Shown: positions 36,723 through 44,616 of the stretch, piece after piece
Layout of the letters: each line of letters starts with the position of its first letter
Numbering within the stretch: the stretch's first letter is position 1
Source of the DNA: Halopseudomonas xinjiangensis
GTDB taxonomy: Bacteria > Pseudomonadota > Gammaproteobacteria > Pseudomonadales > Pseudomonadaceae
Length of the DNA stretch: 64,000 bases
Assembly (NCBI GenBank): GCA_011050525.1
Contig: DRFO01000034.1
Location: 35,108 to 99,107 of the forward strand
Direction of reading: 5' to 3'
Notes under the pieces: generated by a model
The model's database searches: none
Told to the model about the DNA's origin: nothing
What the model saw: only the letters and a program-made list of their open reading frames with translations
Translations under genes and position numbers: made by a program

Positions 36723-37997
36723 TCAGTCCCAGAGGACGTGCAATTTATGCGGACCGCGCAGCTGCGCGCCAGTAATTTCGGGGGCCGGTTTGGAAGGATC
36801 GAGACGGATATTCGGGAACATGTCCAACACCGCGTTGAGAGCGCAATTGATTTCAGTCTTGGCGACGAACTGGCCAATGCACATGTGCGGGCCGAAACCA
36901 AAACCGAATGATGGGCGTTGCCGACGGTCGATATCAAAGGTATTGGCGTTATCAAAGAATTCCTCATCCCGGTTGGCTGAGCTGACGATGCACGACACCA
37001 TCGCCCCCTTGGGAATCTTGACGCCGCGGATTTCGGTTTCCTCAGCTGTCTGGCGCACCTTGAACGTCGCGACAGGTTCAAAACGAATCGATTCGTCGAT
37101 CGCCTTGTTCACCAGGCTGCGGTCGTTGCGCACGCGTTCCAGCAGCTCCGGGTTTTCCAGCAGCAGCGTCATCAAGGTGCCAAATGTCCGGGTGGTGGTC
37201 TCCCCCGCCGCAGGCAGCAGCGAACGCACGAAGGTGGTGATCTCATGATCGTCAAGCGAACGACCTTCATATTCGGCGCGGATCAGGCGGCTGATCAGAT
37301 CATCGCCTTCCCCACCCTCGGCGCGACGCTCGGCAACGACTACCTTGATCGCATCATAGAGCGCAACCACCGCCTCCATAGCGGCTTTCCTGGCCGCCTG
37401 GGCCTTGGCTGGATCGACCTGCGGGCCGGCCAGAATGGCCAATGCCCAGGCAGCGTACTGCTTGATTTTTTCCGGCTGGTCGTTAGGAAAGCCAATCAGC
37501 GAATAGATAACCCGGATCGGAAAATACAGGGCAAAATCCATCAGATCGGCGCCCTTCTGCGGCGCCATCGGAGCCAGAAATTCCTCACGAATGACCTTGT
37601 CGATGCGCTCTTCCTTCCAGCGGTTGACCGTGTCCGGCATGAAGACCGGTTGCAGGAGGTTGCGCATGTTCTTGTGCTGATCACCGTCCATTGCGGTCAG
37701 GATCAATCCATCAAAGAAAGCGCCCAGCCCTTCCGCGATGAACCCACTGGTAAATTGGGTAGCGTCACGCATGACGCGCATAACGTCATCATATTTGAAC
37801 AGAGTGAAACACGGCCGATCAGGGTCTACACCCGCTATCGACGGAACGCCCAGGCGCTCCATGAAGTTCCCTTCCAGCACCGGGCTGCTCTTGCGCATCT
37901 CGGCATAGGCCGCGTGCAGGTCAATATCGGTGCCCTGATAATTGCTCGCCACATCGGCGAACACCTGTTCAAGGTTGCTTTTGTTCTGTTCAGACAT
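36723..37997 (-). CDS. ditQ: Cytochrome P450 (CYP226/DitQ-like)
   Basis: 424 residues, soluble bacterial P450. The I-helix is LLPAAGETTTRTFG (AGETT oxygen-activation motif), the K-helix is DESIRF (ExxR), and the heme loop is FGFGPHMCIGQF with the axial Cys at 373. In the known dit clusters a P450 (CYP226A1, DitQ) oxidises the abietane skeleton. The [3Fe-4S] ferredoxin at 59141 is a natural electron donor; no ferredoxin reductase is in the window. The family is certain; the dit name rests on the surrounding cluster. Confidence 0.72.
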   Translation of the reverse strand: MSEQNKSNLEQVFADVASNYQGTDIDLHAAYAEMRKSSPVLEGNFMERLGVPSIAGVDPDRPCFTLFKYDDVMRVMRDATQFTSGFIAEGLGAFFDGLILTAMDGDQHKNMRNLLQPVFMPDTVNRWKEERIDKVIREEFLAPMAPQKGADLMDFALYFPIRVIYSLIGFPNDQPEKIKQYAAWALAILAGPQVDPAKAQAARKAAMEAVVALYDAIKVVVAERRAEGGEGDDLISRLIRAEYEGRSLDDHEITTFVRSLLPAAGETTTRTFGTLMTLLLENPELLERVRNDRSLVNKAIDESIRFEPVATFKVRQTAEETEIRGVKIPKGAMVSCIVSSANRDEEFFDNANTFDIDRRQRPSFGFGFGPHMCIGQFVAKTEINCALNAVLDMFPNIRLDPSKPAPEITGAQLRGPHKLHVLWD

Positions 37998-38094
37998 GAC
38001 GCTATCCTCTTATTGTTCCTGGCATCGCTTTTCAGCTTATGCCTGAACGAGCAGAATTTGAACTATTTTAGGTATATTGCTCAATAACTGATTT

Positions 38095-38640
38095 TCAACG
38101 GGCCAACCATTCGTCGATAACTGCCAGCCCCTGGGGCTCGCTCATATCTACGTCCGGGGCAAAGCGCGCCACGACCTGACCGTCTCGGTTCAATAGAAAC
38201 TTCTCGAAATTCCACAGCACCGCTGGAGCTGCGTTCGGCTCGATGCCATACCCCGCCAGCTTCGAGCGCATGGGACCTTCACCTATCGCTTCCGGGGCGG
38301 CAGCGGTCAGCGCTTTGTAAAGCGGATGTTGCTGTTCGCCATGTACGCTGATTTTCGAGAGCAAGGGGAAGGTCACGTCATATTCGGTGCTGCAGAAGCT
38401 GGCGATTTCCTCATCGGTGCCGGGCTCCTGCGCTTTGAAATCGTTGGCGGGAAAACCCAACACCACCAATCCCGCGTCCTACTTCTCCCGGTACAGTTTT
38501 TCAAGTGCTGAATACTGTGGTGTGAGCCCACAACGGGACGCCACGTTGACGATCAGTACCACCTTGCCTTCGAACTCGCCTAGCGTGGTGCTGGTGCCAT
38601 CCATTTTTTTCAGGGGGATCTGTTGCAGTTCATTGTTCAT
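38095..38640 (-). pseudogene. Glutathione peroxidase, interrupted by an amber codon
   Basis: The full 182-codon frame from ATG 38640 encodes a glutathione/thiol peroxidase: VNVASRCGLTPQY with the catalytic Cys, then FPANDF and the conserved WNFEKFLLNRDG. Codon 54 is TAG (38479-38481), directly after LYREK and before DAGLVVLGFPAN. The downstream part could start only at a TTG at 38469 and would lack the catalytic Cys. UGA, not UAG, encodes selenocysteine, so this reads as a nonsense mutation or a sequencing error. The frame is otherwise intact, implying a recent change. Confidence 0.85.
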
Positions 38641-38642
38641 AA

Positions 38643-39152
38643 TCAGTCCTCATAGGCCTGTTGGACATAGGTCATGCGGCCGCCGGCCAGCATCAGCGCG
38701 CAATACATGTTGAGTTCGGTGATTTCAGCCAGGCTGAAAAAGCCCGTCAGGGTTTCATAGTGCTGGTCATCCAACGCCATATAATCACCGGCAAAAAGTT
38801 CGGCGTAGCGCAGGGCGGCCTGTTCGGGCGGAGAAAAGCGGTCACTGTCTGTTGCCAGGCAGGCAATATCGTCTTCGCTCACTTCATCCGATTTTCTCGC
38901 CAGCTGACAGGCTTTGCAGGTAGTAATGCTGGCGATCTTCAGGCGAACCAGCTCCTTGAGTCGCTCACCCAGCAAACTCTGGGTATGAAACTGCTCGAGC
39001 AACGAAAGCCATGCTTGCGCCATCGCTGGGCGGTGCGCCCAGACCTGGACAGGCACGCTCGAACTGAGCATCCCCGAAGCCAGGCCTCGGTCCAGGGCAG
39101 TCGCCAGGCCCTCGGGCAACGCCGAAAGCGGAACCGGTGTAATCCTTGACAT
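38643..39152 (-). CDS. Carboxymuconolactone decarboxylase/AhpD-like protein
   Basis: 169 residues. The CMD fold motif is seen with a CxxC pair in TTCKACQLARKSDEVSEDDI (about 83-102), as in AhpD-type peroxidase partners. Such proteins reduce peroxides through the CxxC or, more loosely, act as decarboxylases in ring-cleavage pathways. It lies next to a broken glutathione peroxidase (2-base gap) and downstream of the thiolase gene. The CxxC argues for a redox role; the exact reaction is unknown. Confidence 0.7.
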   Translation of the reverse strand: MSRITPVPLSALPEGLATALDRGLASGMLSSSVPVQVWAHRPAMAQAWLSLLEQFHTQSLLGERLKELVRLKIASITTCKACQLARKSDEVSEDDIACLATDSDRFSPPEQAALRYAELFAGDYMALDDQHYETLTGFFSLAEITELNMYCALMLAGGRMTYVQQAYED

Positions 39153-39192
39153 ACAAGACCACCCTGCACCGACCTTGGTCGGCGCTGTCAGG

Positions 39193-40368
39193 TTAAGGAA
39201 GCCGCTCGATCAGGGTGGCGGTGCCCATGCCACCCGCGCAGCAAATGGCTTGCAGGGCATAGCGACCATTCCGACGTTCCAGTTCGTTAAGCATAGACGT
39301 CATGATGCGCGCACCACTGGCACCCAGCGGATGCCCCAGCGCTACGGCACCGCCGTTAACGTTCAAGCGGTCCGCCGGAGCACCGGTTTCCTTGAGCCAG
39401 GCAATCGGCACCGACGCAAACGCCTCGTTGATTTCGAACAGGTCGATATCCGCAAGCTGCAGGCCCGCCTTGGCCAGAATCTTGTGGGTAGCTGAAATAG
39501 GACCTGTCAGCATCAGCGTCGGATCAGCACCCACCGTTGTGATCGATTTGATCCGCGCCCGTGCTTTCAATCCCAGCCGTGAGGCTGTTTCGGCCGACAT
39601 CAGCATCAGCGCAGCGGCGCCATCGGAAATCTGCGACGAGTTTCCAGCTGTTACCCGCCCGTTTTCCGGACGAAAGCTGGTTTTCAGTGTAGCCAGCTTT
39701 TCCAGGGACGTATCGCGACGAATGGTTTCGTCGGCGGCGAACAGGCCAGTGAATCCTTCGTAACCCTTTTCGCAGTAATCGCCCACCGGCACCGGCACGA
39801 TTTCCCGATCGAAATGCCCTGCATCGACGGCGGCCGCAGCACGGCGATGGCTTTCCAGGGCAAAGGCGTCCAGTTCTTCGCGGCTGATCTGCCACTTTTC
39901 AGCAACGCGCTCTGCTGCTTCACCCTGCGAGGTCAGCTCGTACTGCTCCGTGGCTTTCCAGCCGAAGGCTTCGCCGTGAAGGTCCCGATTGCTGCCCATG
40001 GGCACCCGGCTCATGTTCTCCGCACCGCCTGCCACCACGATATCCGCTGCGCCGGCAGCAATAGCGCCCATGGCCGCATGCACTGCGGCCTCGCCGGAAC
40101 CACATTTGCGATCGAGCGTCAGGCCGGGCACTGAAGCCGGCCAGCCCGCACCCAGCAGAGCGGTACGCGCTATGTTGGCCGACTGCTCACCAATCTGCGT
40201 CACGCAACCGAAGATCACGTCATCGATCTGTTCGGCGGACAGACCCGTCCGCTGCAGCAGTTCATTGATGACCAGCGATCCAAGGTGGTCGGCCCGTACC
40301 CCCGCCAGGCTGCCGCGAAAGCGGCCAACCGGGGTCCGTACTGCTTCTACAATGACGATGTCATTCAT
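39193..40368 (-). CDS. Acetyl-CoA acetyltransferase (thiolase)
   Basis: 391 residues, typical thiolase. The nucleophile Cys is in LDRKCGSGEAAVHAA (about residue 88), NVNGGAVALGHPLGASGAR holds the His, and CCAGGMGTA the second Cys near the C-terminus. It cleaves a 3-oxoacyl-CoA with CoA, yielding acetyl- or propionyl-CoA. Overlaps the upstream 3-hydroxyacyl-CoA dehydrogenase by 4 bases, so the two act in sequence. Closest in context to the thiolase of dit-type clusters. Confidence 0.88.
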   Translation of the reverse strand: MNDIVIVEAVRTPVGRFRGSLAGVRADHLGSLVINELLQRTGLSAEQIDDVIFGCVTQIGEQSANIARTALLGAGWPASVPGLTLDRKCGSGEAAVHAAMGAIAAGAADIVVAGGAENMSRVPMGSNRDLHGEAFGWKATEQYELTSQGEAAERVAEKWQISREELDAFALESHRRAAAAVDAGHFDREIVPVPVGDYCEKGYEGFTGLFAADETIRRDTSLEKLATLKTSFRPENGRVTAGNSSQISDGAAALMLMSAETASRLGLKARARIKSITTVGADPTLMLTGPISATHKILAKAGLQLADIDLFEINEAFASVPIAWLKETGAPADRLNVNGGAVALGHPLGASGARIMTSMLNELERRNGRYALQAICCAGGMGTATLIERLP

Positions 40369-41270
40369 AACGCGCTGGCCTTGAGCCCGGAAGCCGGAAC
40401 CCGATTGCCATCTTCGTATTTATAGACGCCGTGGCCGGTCTTGCGACCGAGGCGCCCTGCACCAACCATCTTGATGATCAGCGGGCAGGGGCGGAATTTC
40501 TCGCCAAGGGTTTCATGCAGATAGCGCAGCACCGAAAGGCGAGTATCCCAACCGGTGAGATCGCCGAGTTCCAGCGGGCCCATCGGGTGATTGAAACCCA
40601 TGCGTAGCGCCGTATCGATATCCTCAGCGGTAGCCGTGCCTTCCTGGAGCATGTACATCGCCTCGTTGCCCAGCAGCGCGGACATCCGGCTGGTGGTCAG
40701 TCCGGGCGATTCGTTGACGGTGATTGAGGTCTTGCCGATGGCATCGCAAAGGTCCTTGGTTCTGGCGACCGTTTCATCGCTGGTGGCCAGGCCGCGGACC
40801 AGTTCGACCAGTTTCATCTTGTGCACAGGATTGAAGAAATGCATGCCAATGAAACGCTCAGGCGCCGGAATCGAAGCAGCTATCTCGGTTACACTCAGCG
40901 CCGAGGTATTGCTGGCAATGATCGCGTTATCAGCCACTACCGCCGCAGCCTGGGTAACTACCGCCTTTTTCACCGCCAACTGCTCGGAAACGGTTTCAAC
41001 CAGCACCTGGGCGCCGGTAGCGGCTTCGGTCAGATTCTCGTTGGTCGACAGTCTGGCAAACGCGGCCTGCGCTGCCTCTTCGGAAACCTTGCCCAGGCGC
41101 ACGCCATCGCCCAGTATTTTCTCGATGCCACTATAGGCTCGCTTGAGTGACTCGGCGTTGGTATCAACCAGAACGGTCTCGAAGCCCGAGCTCGCGAAAG
41201 CGTGAGCGATGCCAGTGCCCATCAGGCCAGCACCGACAACCACAACCTTGTTACTTTTATCAGCACTCAT
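40365..41270 (-). CDS. 3-hydroxyacyl-CoA dehydrogenase
   Basis: 301 residues. NAD-binding motif VVVGAGLMGTGIAHAFA at the N-terminus and the family signature FIGMHFFNPVHKMKLVELVRG. Length and lack of a fused hydratase match the single-function FadB2/PaaH type. ATG 41270 follows AGAGG; the upstream ATG at 41360 is rejected because it would extend into the preceding FAH gene without a ribosome site. It oxidises a 3-hydroxyacyl-CoA with NAD before the thiolase step. Confidence 0.9.
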   Translation of the reverse strand: MSADKSNKVVVVGAGLMGTGIAHAFASSGFETVLVDTNAESLKRAYSGIEKILGDGVRLGKVSEEAAQAAFARLSTNENLTEAATGAQVLVETVSEQLAVKKAVVTQAAAVVADNAIIASNTSALSVTEIAASIPAPERFIGMHFFNPVHKMKLVELVRGLATSDETVARTKDLCDAIGKTSITVNESPGLTTSRMSALLGNEAMYMLQEGTATAEDIDTALRMGFNHPMGPLELGDLTGWDTRLSVLRYLHETLGEKFRPCPLIIKMVGAGRLGRKTGHGVYKYEDGNRVPASGLKASAL

Positions 41271-41283
41271 TGAAAGAGCCTCT

Positions 41284-42135
41284 TTAAACGTTTTTTTCAC
41301 TGACCACATTGCGCAGGGTGCCAATGCCTTCAACCGAGGCTTCAACAACGTCCCCCGCATTCAGGAAGCGGCCTGTCCCCAATCCGACACCTGCGGGCGA
41401 CCCGGTAAACAGGATATCTCCGCAGGCAAAGCTCGACCGCGCCTGGACGAAAGCGATCAACTGCCCCACATCCCAGGTCATGTCCGCCGTGGTGCCATCC
41501 TGACGAACCTCACCATTGACCGCCAGCGTCAGGCGTAGTTTGGGTGAACCCTGGGGAAATTCGTCTTTGGTGACAATCCACGGTCCTACGCCAGTGGTGC
41601 GATCCTGACTCTTGGCGGCAAACAGATCCATACCGATGCCCTTGGGACCGCTGCGCTGAAGATCGCGCGCGCTGACATCATTGCCCACGGTATAACCGAG
41701 CACGCATGCGAGCGGGTTCTGCAGGTCGATCTGACTGCTGCCAATCACCGCGACCAACTCGACTTCGTGATCCAGCTCCTCGGTAAGCGGAGGAAAACGG
41801 ATCGGGTCGTGGGCGCCGATCAAGGCGCCGTAAGCCTTGAGGAAAGCCACCGGCTGGGCAGGCGCCTCAAGGCCGAAGTCATCCTGCAGGTGCTTCAGGT
41901 AATTGGCACCCGCCACAACAACCCGATTGACCGGATCAATTGGCGGCAACAGCACAACATCGGCCATCGCCACTGGCGCGGAAGCCAGCGACAGCGCGCT
42001 GATCCCCGCACCGGCGGCGACTCGTGGAGCCCACTCCTGAAAGTCGCCCTGGATTGCGTTGACCTCATTGTGCTCCAGATCCACAACCGCCCAGAAAGGC
42101 TTACCGCCCTTGGAAGAACAGCGCGCCAGTTTCAT
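41284..42135 (-). CDS. Fumarylacetoacetate hydrolase family protein (copy 1)
   Basis: 283 residues. The FAH catalytic domain shows the metal-ligand pair LDHEVELVAVIG (ExE), the YTVGNDVSARDLQ motif and GDILFTGSPAGVG. The N-terminal segment MKLARCSSKGGKPFWAVVD aligns with the start of the third FAH paralogue (56465-57349), so they are paralogues. Members hydrolyse C-C bonds of 2,4-diketones or decarboxylate oxo acids. Coupled to the amidohydrolase by an ATGA overlap. Confidence 0.83.
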   Translation of the reverse strand: MKLARCSSKGGKPFWAVVDLEHNEVNAIQGDFQEWAPRVAAGAGISALSLASAPVAMADVVLLPPIDPVNRVVVAGANYLKHLQDDFGLEAPAQPVAFLKAYGALIGAHDPIRFPPLTEELDHEVELVAVIGSSQIDLQNPLACVLGYTVGNDVSARDLQRSGPKGIGMDLFAAKSQDRTTGVGPWIVTKDEFPQGSPKLRLTLAVNGEVRQDGTTADMTWDVGQLIAFVQARSSFACGDILFTGSPAGVGLGTGRFLNAGDVVEASVEGIGTLRNVVSEKNV

Positions 42136-43241
42136 CAGGCACCTACCTTACCGGCAGCCTTGGCGGGATCACCCACCTTGCCAACCTTCGCGGGATCCAG
42201 GTGCAGCAATTCGCAGGCATTCTTCCAGCGGATCCGGTCCATATCTTCCTGGGACAGCTTCAGGTCGGAGGTCAGATCGTGGCGTACCGCGTCGCTGCCG
42301 CCGAAGTTCGAGCCATACAGGACGCGATCAGCACCGATTACCTCAACCATCGCCTGACGCATGGGTACTTCATGCAGCTCAACGTCAAAATAGAAGTTGC
42401 GCAAATACTCCAGGAAAGGCTTCTTGTTGTGAGACACATCAAGGTTTGGGTTGGTCTGAGCCATACGACCAAGCTGGTAAGGCACGTAGCCGCCGCCATG
42501 GGTGATATAGACTTTCAGGTTCGGGAAGCGATCAAACACACCACCGTTGATCATGTACCAGAAACACTTGGTTTCATCGTAGTTCATGCCGACAATTGCG
42601 GTAGTTTCGTAGCGGTCAGTGTTGGCCTCTTTGCCCCAGGTCACTGACTGGTTGTAGCCATGCACGAACATGGGCACATCCAGGTCGCACAGCGCTTCCC
42701 AGACAGGATCCATTTCCGGCGAATCGAACTCCAGACCGCCAAAGTTGGAACCGCCAGCTACCAGACCCTTGGCGCCAAGCTCGGTCACTGCACGGCGAAT
42801 CTCTTTCGCTGCCTCGACAGGCACGTTCAACGGTGCATGGGCCCAGAACATCAGGCGCTCCGGTGCGCCAGAGCAATATTTGGCCAGCGAATCGTTTACC
42901 GTGCGGGCGAAGGGAACGCCGAACTCAGCTTCGGCCCAGTACATGTAGCAGTGGCTTGGCACGGAAATGACCTGGGCATTCTGACCCGCCGCATCCATTC
43001 CGGCGAGGCGATGCTTCGGGTCGGCCCATTTGGCCATGTATTCAGCAACCTGCAACGTTTCACCACGGGCGTGGGCTTCACGCAAAGCAACTTTACGCTC
43101 TGGCGCACCCAGAGACAGGATCCATTCACCAACACGCAGTTTTATGTCGCCATCGGGCTGAGATTCAAAAGCCGGACCCCAGTGAGGATGCTGGTCATAG
43201 TATTCAGGATGTGGCGCATGTGCATGAAGATCGATAAGCAT
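42135..43241 (-). CDS. Amidohydrolase, ACMSD-like TIM barrel
   Basis: 368 residues. The N-terminal HAH (MLIDLHAHAPHP) and the middle VHGYNQSV metal-ligand His are present, and THGGGYVPY matches the beta-strand His. The usual strand-8 Asp (GSD-Y) is replaced by Asn in YGSNFGGSD, with an Asp three residues on. This may shift metal or substrate chemistry. It heads the unit 43241-36723 (amidohydrolase, FAH, dehydrogenase, thiolase, CMD, P450). Enzymatic step unknown. Confidence 0.74.
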   Translation of the reverse strand: MLIDLHAHAPHPEYYDQHPHWGPAFESQPDGDIKLRVGEWILSLGAPERKVALREAHARGETLQVAEYMAKWADPKHRLAGMDAAGQNAQVISVPSHCYMYWAEAEFGVPFARTVNDSLAKYCSGAPERLMFWAHAPLNVPVEAAKEIRRAVTELGAKGLVAGGSNFGGLEFDSPEMDPVWEALCDLDVPMFVHGYNQSVTWGKEANTDRYETTAIVGMNYDETKCFWYMINGGVFDRFPNLKVYITHGGGYVPYQLGRMAQTNPNLDVSHNKKPFLEYLRNFYFDVELHEVPMRQAMVEVIGADRVLYGSNFGGSDAVRHDLTSDLKLSQEDMDRIRWKNACELLHLDPAKVGKVGDPAKAAGKVGA

Positions 43242-43695
43242 GATGTAGACCTCGGTTTTGTTCTATTTGGTAGGTAGCCAGGCACTTGTGCCCTAAGCGA
43301 GCCGCGCCTCTATGCAGCAGCATAATACAAAATGATCATATATCGCAAAACTGTTCAAGTTTTTTGTGCCATCCGCGCGGTCTTTGGTCCACATTTCACC
43401 CTCTTGGGGTGACGGCAAACAGCCCGCATAAAGATTCATCTTATTGAAAAACAAGGGATGTATAGAGCGTAGGACGTGCTGATGCCTACGGGGTGAGATT
43501 TCAGTGACAACCTATAACTGAGACAAACTTGGCAATAACGACTAAATAATAGCCACAGAAAAGGAATAAGACGCGGCGCTGTCTCGACTACCAGCCGAGA
43601 AGAATGAGGGCAGGAGAATGGACAGACAGCTTATTGAACGATGGCTGGCAAGAGAAAACAGGCAAGGGAGAGGCAGGCACCTCCCCCAGATGAAG
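43242..43695. other. Gene-free gap between two divergently placed units
   Basis: 454 bases, AT-rich near 43320-43370. Two symmetric motifs are visible: GGCACTTGTGCC (43281-43292, a perfect palindrome) and AAAACT-GTTCA-AGTTTT (43347-43363, 6-base arms). Neither is a known site to me. No convincing gene, and the open frame at 43618-44106 is antisense to the TetR gene. Confidence 0.6.
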
Positions 43696-44436
43696 TCAGC
43701 GCCGTGTCCGCGACGTAGAACCCATGGTAAGGGAAGCGACGAGACGTCTGACACGGGCAGGAAGCAGACGTCTACCCGAATTTTCCGGCACCAGGATTTC
43801 ACTCAGAACATAACGAATGATCATTTCGCAGATCAACTCCCGGTCCAGTTTGACGCCAAGCTTTTCATCCCAGTCGTCAAAGACAATGTCCAGGGTATCC
43901 TGGAAACGCAGTATCGAATCGTGGAATATCCGCCGGAAAAAGCCAAGGGCATACTCAGGGGCCACCACCAACAGACGCTGGGCCCGGCTTTGCTCAAGGT
44001 AATTGTCAATGAAGGTAATCAGCGCATTGAGTCGTGCTTCGGGGTCTTCAACCGTACCAATGGTATTCATCAGCACTTGATGAAAATGATCGCGCTTGTG
44101 CCGTGAAAAGGTATCCAGCAAATCTTCCTGGGAGGAAAAATAGCGATAGAAGGTACCCCGAGACACGCCCGCCGATTTGCAGACATCAAGGATGGAGATC
44201 CTGTCCGCCCCTGATTGCAATACCACCTCTTCAGTAGATTGCAGGATGCTATTGATGGTTTCTTCCGATCGCTTGTTGGGTTTGACCGCCCGGGTCTTGC
44301 CCGAACCAGAAGCCAGCCGTGGCGCAGCTTTCTTTGCCTTGGAGCGCTCCTGGACCTTTTGGTAGCCCGCTTTAGGTGCCACGCTTTCCTGAACCTCGTC
44401 AATCACCGCTGTATCGTCAAGCTCCTCATTGAGCAT
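43696..44436 (-). CDS. TetR-family transcriptional regulator
   Basis: 246 residues. The TetR helix-turn-helix (NSILQSTEEVVLQSGADRISILDVCKSAGVSRGTFYRYFSSQEDLL) begins only at about residue 65 after a basic, Lys- and Ala-rich extension, longer than usual. The ligand-binding domain is variable. It is divergent from the acyl-CoA ligase at 44617, with a palindrome between them, so it probably represses the ligase and perhaps other island genes. A TetR regulator (DitK) occupies the same relative place in dit clusters. The inducer is probably a CoA ester or diterpenoid. Confidence 0.86.
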   Translation of the reverse strand: MLNEELDDTAVIDEVQESVAPKAGYQKVQERSKAKKAAPRLASGSGKTRAVKPNKRSEETINSILQSTEEVVLQSGADRISILDVCKSAGVSRGTFYRYFSSQEDLLDTFSRHKRDHFHQVLMNTIGTVEDPEARLNALITFIDNYLEQSRAQRLLVVAPEYALGFFRRIFHDSILRFQDTLDIVFDDWDEKLGVKLDRELICEMIIRYVLSEILVPENSGRRLLPARVRRLVASLTMGSTSRTRR

Positions 44437-44546
44437 ACTGCACCCCCCCGGTCAATTTCCTGTAGGCGCCATCCTAGCAGGTTAAATAGCCACATTCAGC
44501 ATTTTCTGTTCAACTCTTGCTAGAGACAACGGAAAAAATAAGATAT

Positions 44547-44559
44547 AGAATGCCATTCT
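44547..44559. promoter_or_regulatory. Palindrome in TetR-ligase intergenic region
   Basis: AGAATGCCATTCT, symmetric around the central C with 6-base arms. It lies 57 bases upstream of the ligase start and about 110 bases upstream of the TetR start, a position expected for an autorepressor operator. Confidence 0.55.
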
Positions 44560-44616
44560 CTATCAAAAATAAAGCAGTCAGGCTCCCGTCTGGAGCCGCA
44601 TTGGAAGGAGATGCGT

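Noticed and set aside
38479..38481. Selenocysteine or pyrrolysine readthrough in the peroxidase
   Set aside because: Selenocysteine uses UGA, the active-site Cys is already present upstream, and pyrrolysine decoding is not known in this lineage.
43618..44106. 162-residue plus-strand open frame in the gap before TetR
   Set aside because: Most of it is antisense to the TetR gene; the rest has no ribosome site or recognisable protein pattern.
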